A DNA stretch of 64,000 nt. Origin: an uncultured Acetatifactor sp. GTDB taxonomy: Bacteria > Bacillota > Clostridia > Lachnospirales > Lachnospiraceae. Every line of letters begins with the position of its first letter. Position 1 is the stretch's first letter. The position numbers and the translations under genes are program-made. Under the pieces are notes generated by a model. The model had not been told where the DNA came from and made no database searches. It worked only from the letters and a program-made list of their open reading frames with translations. Positions 58,887 to 64,000 of the stretch are shown one piece after another. The DNA is taken from NCBI GenBank assembly GCA_934402315.1, contig CAKRTS010000016.1:1-64000 (forward strand), in the 5' to 3' direction.

Positions 58887-61109
58887 ATGGTACAGAACAG
58901 GAAAAAAGTGTCTTTGTGGTTCATCGTGGCGGGGGCGCTGCTGTGCGCCTATGCGGGGTATCTCTTAAACGGGGCATGGGAGCCGGGAATGGAAATGAAT
59001 GCCTTTCTGGAGTCCTTCAACCGTGTGTGCGCCGAACCATTTGCAAATTATTATAACGAAACAACCTTAAAAGCGGTAGTGATAGCCTTAATCGTCTATG
59101 CTACCGCCCTTTTAATGTACATCACAAGCCAGCGGAACTTCATGCCGGGAAAGGAATTTGGAACGGCAAGGTTTGAGTCACCGAAAATGGCAAACAAGAT
59201 ACTTGCGGATAAAGATGAGAATTTCAACCGCATCCTGAGCCAGAACGTGAAAATGTCACTGAATTTCAGGCGGCTGAAACTCAACGGGAATATTCTGATA
59301 TGCGGCGGTTCCGGTGCAGGAAAGACCTTTTATGAGGTAAAGCCGAACCTGATGCAGATGCCGCATAACTGTTCCTTTATCTGTACCGATCCCAAAGGGG
59401 AAATCTTACGGAGCTGCGGGGAGATGTTAAAAAACAACGGTTACAGCGTAAAGGTCATAAACCTTCTGGAAATGGAAAAGTCGGACTGTTACAATCCCTT
59501 TTCCTATATCCGTGAGGAAACGGACGTTGTAAAGCTGATCACGAACCTTATCAGCAATACCACGCCAAAGGGCGCAACTCCCTCAGATCCCTTTTGGGAA
59601 AAGGCAGAGGGGCTGTTCTTACAGGCAATCTTCTATTATGTGTGGCTGGAAGAGCCGCCTGCAAGGAGAAACTTTGAGACAGTCCTGCAGCTTCTTGGTG
59701 AAGCGGAAGTAACGGAACAGAATAAACCGTCAAGACTGGACGTGCGCATGAAGTTTCTTGAGGAAACATCAAAGCTCGGCTCGGCGCATCCTGCGGTAAA
59801 ACAGTACAACAAGTGTATGCGTGGTGCGGGCGATACCGTCCGTTCCATCATCATCAGCGCAAACTCCCGGCTTGCCTTTTTGGAAAACAAACAGGTGTTA
59901 AGGCTTCTGTCAAGGGACGACTTGAACCTTGCAGAGATTGGAACAGGCGTGAACAGGGATGGGGAAACAAAAACGGCACTGTTCTGTGTCATTCCGGATT
60001 CTGACAAGTCCTATAACTTCATCATCGGAATGCTTTACACGCAGATTTTTCAGGAGCTTTACTATCAGGCGGACTTCAACTGCGGCGGGCGGCTCCCGAT
60101 CCATGTCACCTTCATGCTTGATGAATTTGCAAACGTCGCACTGCCGGATGATTACTGTTCCCTCTTATCAACCATGAGGTCCAGGGAGATTTCCAGTATC
60201 ATCATTATCCAGAATTTCGCCCAGTTAAAGGCGCTTTTCAAAGATACATGGGAAACCATTCCGGGCAACTGCGACACGTTCATCTACCTCGGCGGCAATG
60301 AGCAGAGTACGCACAAATATGTCTCGGAACTGCTCGGCAAAGGCACGATTGACAAGAAATCAAGCGGCGAGACAAAGGGCAGGCAGGGAAGCTCAAGCCG
60401 CAATTATGACGTGCTTGGCAGGGAGCTTTTCACACCGGACGAAGTGCGGAAGCTGGACAACAAGAAGTGCATTATCTTTATCCGTGGCTTTGATCCGATC
60501 ATGGACAGCAAGTTCATACCGTTCGGGCATCCGGCATTTGACCAGACCGCCGATGGGAAAGGAAAGCCGTATGTCCATGCTCCGGGAATCAGCGGGGGCG
60601 GACAGGGGCAGCCTTTCCAATTGCTGACGCCAAAGGCGCTTTCCTATTATGAGGAATTGAAAAAGAAAGGCGAAAATGTCTACATTGACAAAATCGACTA
60701 TAAAGACTTTGAACTTCTTACCGATGCTGGCATGAAAAAACGCTTCATTAGCATGGAGGAACAGGAGCAGAAGGAACAGCTTTACAGGGAGCAGGACAAT
60801 GAACTCATGTATGCACAGGAGGAAGAACCGGAAAGTGAACCGGCACAGGAGGAGGCGGAACCGGAACGGGCAGCGGATAAAGAGGATAAACCGGAAGCCG
60901 GAGGGCGTAGGATTGAAGGCGAAGACACTATTATGAACCGTATGGCGCAGTGGAAATATTCCAAAGAGCAGAAAGATGAGCTGCATAAGATGATTGCGCT
61001 CGGTATGCCCACAAAGACCATACTGGCGGTATTCTACCCGGAAACGGATGTCATAAAGATGCGTGAGATCAGAAAGACATTCCAGACTGTGCGGCATTCA
61101 GAAAATTAG
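58887..61109 (+). CDS. VirD4/TraG-type coupling protein
   Basis: A 740-aa membrane ATPase that feeds the relaxase-DNA complex into the secretion channel. Two N-terminal membrane helices (about 9-28 and 60-80) precede the ATPase core: Walker A GGSGAGKT at residues 140-147, FICTDPKGEILR, Walker B VTFMLDEFANVALP near 405, and the usual SIIIIQNFAQLKALF and WETIPGNCDTFIYLGG. The C-terminal 100 residues are acidic (EEEPESEPAQEEAEPERA) followed by a helical domain (MNRMAQWKYSKEQKDEL). Start ATG 58887 after AAAAAGAGGTAGCCGCCT. Length is larger than the 600-residue norm because of the tail. Confidence 0.93.
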   Translation: MVQNRKKVSLWFIVAGALLCAYAGYLLNGAWEPGMEMNAFLESFNRVCAEPFANYYNETTLKAVVIALIVYATALLMYITSQRNFMPGKEFGTARFESPKMANKILADKDENFNRILSQNVKMSLNFRRLKLNGNILICGGSGAGKTFYEVKPNLMQMPHNCSFICTDPKGEILRSCGEMLKNNGYSVKVINLLEMEKSDCYNPFSYIREETDVVKLITNLISNTTPKGATPSDPFWEKAEGLFLQAIFYYVWLEEPPARRNFETVLQLLGEAEVTEQNKPSRLDVRMKFLEETSKLGSAHPAVKQYNKCMRGAGDTVRSIIISANSRLAFLENKQVLRLLSRDDLNLAEIGTGVNRDGETKTALFCVIPDSDKSYNFIIGMLYTQIFQELYYQADFNCGGRLPIHVTFMLDEFANVALPDDYCSLLSTMRSREISSIIIIQNFAQLKALFKDTWETIPGNCDTFIYLGGNEQSTHKYVSELLGKGTIDKKSSGETKGRQGSSSRNYDVLGRELFTPDEVRKLDNKKCIIFIRGFDPIMDSKFIPFGHPAFDQTADGKGKPYVHAPGISGGGQGQPFQLLTPKALSYYEELKKKGENVYIDKIDYKDFELLTDAGMKKRFISMEEQEQKEQLYREQDNELMYAQEEEPESEPAQEEAEPERAADKEDKPEAGGRRIEGEDTIMNRMAQWKYSKEQKDELHKMIALGMPTKTILAVFYPETDVIKMREIRKTFQTVRHSEN

Positions 61110-61260
61110 GGGAAGTTCCCAATGGAAAGGCGGTGGTTAAAGCAGAAACGCATCGGGGAAAGCCCGACCTGACAGTGTTCCGGGGAAAACCCCGTTCAGA
61201 TAGAGCAGCAGACAGCAAATAAAACAATCAAAAATCAAAATGAAAAAGGAGATCATTATT

Positions 61261-61638
61261 ATGCGTAGAACAGAGAATGTTACAGGAACAAAGGCAGCAA
61301 CAGGGGTAAAGGCAGGACAGGGAAGGTTATCAAGGGCGAAAAAGGCACTGACAGCGGCTTGCGGTGCGGCATACTTTGCAGTGAGCGGAGTGCCTATGAC
61401 AGTGCTTGCGTCAGGCGGTGGAACGGGTGCAATCACACAGCCCCTCGATAACTTAAAGACGCTTGTGATTGCGGTCATCGGTGCGGTGGGCGTGATTATC
61501 CTTGCAAAGAATGTCATGGAGTTTGCACAGGCATACCAGCAGCAGGATTCCTCAACCATGAACTCGGCATTAAAGGGTATTGTAGCCGGGGTTATGATGG
61601 CGGGCATTTCCACTGTCCTTTCCTTTCTCGGTTTCTAA
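61261..61638 (+). CDS. Maff2-family membrane protein
   Basis: A 125-aa protein with an N-terminal hydrophobic segment and two C-terminal helices (TLVIAVIGAVGVIILAKNVMEFAQA and MNSALKGIVAGVMMAGISTVLSFLGF), matching the Maff2 family of Tn1549-like elements, a VirB2/VirB3-sized membrane component of the channel. Residues 28-50 (ALTAACGAAYFAVSGVPMTVLAS) look like a signal segment. I chose ATG 61261, ten bases after AGGAG; an ATG at 61240 has no site. Between 61110 and 61260 there are only small GC hairpins such as CGGGG/CCCCG. Confidence 0.85.
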   Translation: MRRTENVTGTKAATGVKAGQGRLSRAKKALTAACGAAYFAVSGVPMTVLASGGGTGAITQPLDNLKTLVIAVIGAVGVIILAKNVMEFAQAYQQQDSSTMNSALKGIVAGVMMAGISTVLSFLGF

Positions 61639-61707
61639 GAAAAAGCAGCAGCGGGGGAGGGCGGGAACAGCCTGCCCTTCCCTGAAAAGGAAAGAGGTGA
61701 GGATTAA

Positions 61708-62550
61708 GTGGATATTTTCAAGTTAGGGGATAAGATACTGGCTCTTCTGGAAATGGTGTTCGGGTTCTGGAACAATCAGGTCAGCCTTGTGTTTGCCCTC
61801 TTAGGGCAGTCTCCGGTAAATTTTAAAGGCGGAGGTCCGTGGGGACTTGTGGAAAGCGTGGAACCGATATTCGTGGCAGTGGGTTCCTCCCTTGTGGTGC
61901 TGTTCTTCGTGATCGGGTTCTGCTCGGAAAGCGTGGATGTGCGTGAGGAAATGCGTTTTGAAGTAATCCTGCGTATGCTGATAAGGCTCGGACTTTCAGA
62001 ATGGCTCGTGGCAAACAATGTCACTATTATGAAAGCATTTTTTAATACAGTCGGGAACCTTGTGAACGCACTGTCGGCGGGCGGCTACACCACGCTTACC
62101 ATTGACAGCGCACAGGCAGACGTCATAAAGGATCTTGGTTTCGGTGAGGGGCTTATCATGCTGATACTGGCAGCGCTGCTTAGCGTCATTGTCATTATCT
62201 GTGGCTTTTTTATGATATATACGGTGTACTTCCGATTTTTAAAGATCATGGTCATTGTGCCGATTGGCTCCATTGCCTTTTCCACGCTGGCAGGCAACCG
62301 GAACGTGGCGAACACGGCAAGCTCTTACGCCAAATATTTCTTATCCGTGGTCTTTGAGGCAGTCACGATGGCGCTTGCGATCATGCTGTGCAATGCCTTC
62401 ATCAGTGCAGGGCTTCCGTCCTTTACAGGCAGTTACGCAGACTGGGCAAAAACACTCATTTATCTGTGTGAGATGACCTTTACGATTGCCCTTACCGTAG
62501 GAAGCGTGAAAGGTGCGCAGTCGCTTACAAGCAAGGCATTAGGATTATAG
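61708..62550 (+). CDS. TrbL/VirB6-like channel membrane protein
   Basis: A 280-aa protein with about six membrane helices (residues 15-30, 50-70, 95-115, 140-165, 175-195 and 240-265), the layout of the CD1112/TrbL/VirB6 family that forms the inner part of the conjugation channel. The start is GTG 61708 preceded by AGAGGTGAGGATTAA. Next to Maff2 it forms the membrane core of the secretion machine; VirB4 and others would follow beyond the window. Full length for the family. Confidence 0.85.
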   Translation: MDIFKLGDKILALLEMVFGFWNNQVSLVFALLGQSPVNFKGGGPWGLVESVEPIFVAVGSSLVVLFFVIGFCSESVDVREEMRFEVILRMLIRLGLSEWLVANNVTIMKAFFNTVGNLVNALSAGGYTTLTIDSAQADVIKDLGFGEGLIMLILAALLSVIVIICGFFMIYTVYFRFLKIMVIVPIGSIAFSTLAGNRNVANTASSYAKYFLSVVFEAVTMALAIMLCNAFISAGLPSFTGSYADWAKTLIYLCEMTFTIALTVGSVKGAQSLTSKALGL

Positions 62551-62553
62551 AAA

Positions 62554-62606
62554 ATATGAAAAATCAGAGATTTTTCATATGGCAAATTTGGGCATCAGCC
62601 CAAATT
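62554..62606 (+). promoter_or_regulatory. Two adjacent perfect hairpins after the channel gene
   Basis: ATATGAAAAATC/GATTTTTCATAT (62554-62565/62569-62580, loop AGA) is followed directly by AATTTGGGC/GCCCAAATT (62585-62593/62598-62606, loop ATCA). Neither has a T tract, so they are not clear terminators; they could be RNA-stability or processing hairpins, or protein-binding palindromes. Confidence 0.45.
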
Positions 62607-62638
62607 CGCAGGTTGTTAATACAAGTAGGAGGTGTGAG

Positions 62639-63715
62639 ATGGAAATAAGACCATTGACACAGGCAGAACAGAAATACGCTTACAAGCAGAGTATGCAGAT
62701 TCGGGGGCAGACAGGAAGCATTGGAATTTTGCAGGGCGGATATGGGGCAGACAATGAATTTCATTCTGATTTCCATGAAATAAACAATCGGCTGAAAACA
62801 GAGGAATTTGAGGCAGATTTACAGAAAGCCCTCTGTTTCGGTGAATACAGTGTTTTGGAAAATCTGGATACCATGCGGGCATTTACGCTGCAGTATCCCC
62901 AAAAAGGTTTTCCGGGGACGGAGTACGGTTTCCGTGTGGAAACGGAAAAGTTTGCATACCTTGTACACTGCAATCCTGAAAAAGACAGTGACAATGTTGA
63001 AATTCACTGTTATGTGAAGGAATGGCTGGACCACCATATCAGGGAGGCAGAGAAAGGTATCCGGTTCATTAACAGTAGGTACAGTGAACTTTTTCATATT
63101 GCAGACGGCGAAAAGATAATGATTACGGATGCAAGGGGAGAAAAATCAGAGCGTGTATGCCGCTATATCGACGAATACCATACGGAAGTCGGTAATCATC
63201 TGTACCACATCTGCCAGTTTGCAGAGATCATGGAGCGGAACGGCTCGGAATATGCACCAGTGGAACTGGAACCAGTACAGACGGAGGAAAAGGAACAGGG
63301 GCAGGAAGAAAAAACGGAGGGGACACTGGAACTGAAAACCCGGTTTGGGACTACGGAGAATGTAACGCTGACAGTCAACACCTATGTGGACAACAACAGT
63401 CTTTATGTAGGAATGACAACAATGGAGGACGGGTTCCCGGAACCTTACGGCGATGTGACTGTAAACCTGCTTACTTCTGTACCGCCCTACTGTGCCTTTG
63501 TGGATACCAACAATATGCCGGAGCTTGAGGACTTCCTTGTAAAAAACGGGATTGCGGAGTTTACCGGACTGATGCAGCAGAGCGGTTATTGTAGTTATCC
63601 TCTTTATCTGTTTGACGGGGAAAAGATGCGTGGACTCTGCCCTGACGGAATGGCAGCATATGAGCAGGCAAACGGACTGGACAAGAAACAGGAGAAGAAA
63701 GAAGTAAGCAGATAA
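62639..63715 (+). CDS. Hypothetical ICE protein with DUF4313-like C-terminus
   Basis: A 358-aa soluble protein. The N-terminal 200 residues (RPLTQAEQKYAYKQSMQIRGQTGSIGILQGGYG...) match a domain seen alone in related ICEs. A Glu-rich linker follows, and the last 120 residues (NSLYVGMTTMEDGFPEPYGDVTVNLL...PPYCAFVDTNNMPELEDFLVKNGI) have the DUF4313 pattern. The function of both is unknown. Start ATG 62639 after AGGAGGTGTGAG. It is 38 bases before the next gene. Confidence 0.65.
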   Translation: MEIRPLTQAEQKYAYKQSMQIRGQTGSIGILQGGYGADNEFHSDFHEINNRLKTEEFEADLQKALCFGEYSVLENLDTMRAFTLQYPQKGFPGTEYGFRVETEKFAYLVHCNPEKDSDNVEIHCYVKEWLDHHIREAEKGIRFINSRYSELFHIADGEKIMITDARGEKSERVCRYIDEYHTEVGNHLYHICQFAEIMERNGSEYAPVELEPVQTEEKEQGQEEKTEGTLELKTRFGTTENVTLTVNTYVDNNSLYVGMTTMEDGFPEPYGDVTVNLLTSVPPYCAFVDTNNMPELEDFLVKNGIAEFTGLMQQSGYCSYPLYLFDGEKMRGLCPDGMAAYEQANGLDKKQEKKEVSR

Positions 63716-63753
63716 GAAATGAGGAAATTGCCGCAGGCGGAAAGGAGGCAGCT

Positions 63754-64000
63754 ATGGACAGCAGCAATACACAGGATTGTGACCATGACAGATCATACCG
63801 TGAAGAGTTTAGGAAGCCGCTGGAGGAAATCAAAGAGGGCATTTTCTTCAGAGAGGACAATTTTGAGGGGGAGGCATGGTATGACGATCTCGTGCTGTAT
63901 ATGAGGATTGGCGTATGCCAGCCGGAACCGAAACACATTCCCGAACTGCAAAAGGCGCTGAAAATCATGGGGTATCCTACCCATGTCATGGAAAACAGGG
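63754..64000 (+). CDS. Hypothetical ICE protein, 3'-truncated by the window edge
   Basis: The first 82 codons of a protein of unknown length. AAAGGAGG precedes ATG 63754. The visible part is acidic (EEFRKPLEEIKEGIFFREDNFEGEAWYDDLVLYM) and shows no membrane segment or motif I recognise. Confidence 0.55.
   Translation, partial: MDSSNTQDCDHDRSYREEFRKPLEEIKEGIFFREDNFEGEAWYDDLVLYMRIGVCQPEPKHIPELQKALKIMGYPTHVMENR

Larger units (their letters stand above)
38363..64000 (+). mobile_element. Tn1549-like integrative and conjugative element, left 25.6 kb (partial)
   Basis: All genes are on the plus strand and closely packed. The set ParM-like ATPase, SpaA adhesin, RadC-like and TOPRIM proteins, MobC, MobP relaxase, PcfB (DUF3801), VirD4 coupling protein, Maff2 and VirB6/TrbL-like protein is the conserved order of Tn1549/CTn-type elements of Firmicutes. 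The VirB4-like ATPase, VirB8/peptidase genes and integrase expected further right are outside the window. It is inserted at the 3' end of the split peptidase gene. Confidence 0.85.

Overview
The window looks like a chromosomal stretch of a gut Clostridium, most likely a Lachnospiraceae member. The reasons are strong AGGAGG ribosome sites, some GTG/TTG starts, tRNA genes without encoded CCA, a very large surface protein with TPAP-type repeats, AgrC/LytTR signalling genes, and a Tn1549-type conjugative element carrying a SpaA-type LPXTG adhesin. No species can be fixed from this sequence alone.

Layout: (1) 1-1646, the right-hand end of an integrated element, probably a prophage: a truncated structural-type gene, tandem 12-bp repeats, and a tRNA-Pro 3'-end fragment that looks like an attachment site. 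It is followed by a small BECR-fold nuclease candidate and by an unannotated structured RNA (about 2155-2310) with its own near-consensus promoter. (2) 2478-26600, host backbone: a three-gene TPR/secreted-protein operon, an XRE regulator, a tRNA cluster (Arg-His-Gln-Lys), a carboxylesterase, tRNA-Leu, a degenerate-GGDEF/EAL protein, a CYTH protein, an operon of a DJ-1 protein and GDP-fucose synthase followed by an M18 aminopeptidase, a receiver-like protein coupled to a 2,556-aa surface protein, and an AgrC/LytTR two-component pair. (3) 26916-38388, a subtilisin-family (S8) peptidase gene split by a 9.6-kb element between its catalytic Asp and His. (4) 27302-36883, that element: a STAS protein, a MATE transporter fused to an RsbW-like ATPase domain, a methyltransferase, a SpoIIE/RsbU phosphatase, an RsbW-like kinase, then three overlapping serine recombinase genes at the right end. 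(5) About 38363 to the window end, the left part of a Tn1549-like ICE: leader/attenuator, ParM/ParR-like genes, lipoprotein, SpaA adhesin, DUF5688 pair, RadC-like and TOPRIM proteins, an iteron-like array and a candidate oriT, MobC, relaxase, PcfB, VirD4, Maff2 and a VirB6-like protein. Its right end and integrase lie outside the window.

The strongest candidate for an undescribed system is the cargo in (4). It has a complete partner-switching circuit (antagonist, kinase, phosphatase) but no sigma factor, and one partner domain is welded to a drug/sodium antiporter. This suggests a stimulus-controlled exporter rather than a sigma-B pathway. A second notable point is that the element in (4) and the ICE in (5) begin with similar sequences at the same distance from a GGGG core, in the same host gene. 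This suggests related integration chemistry.
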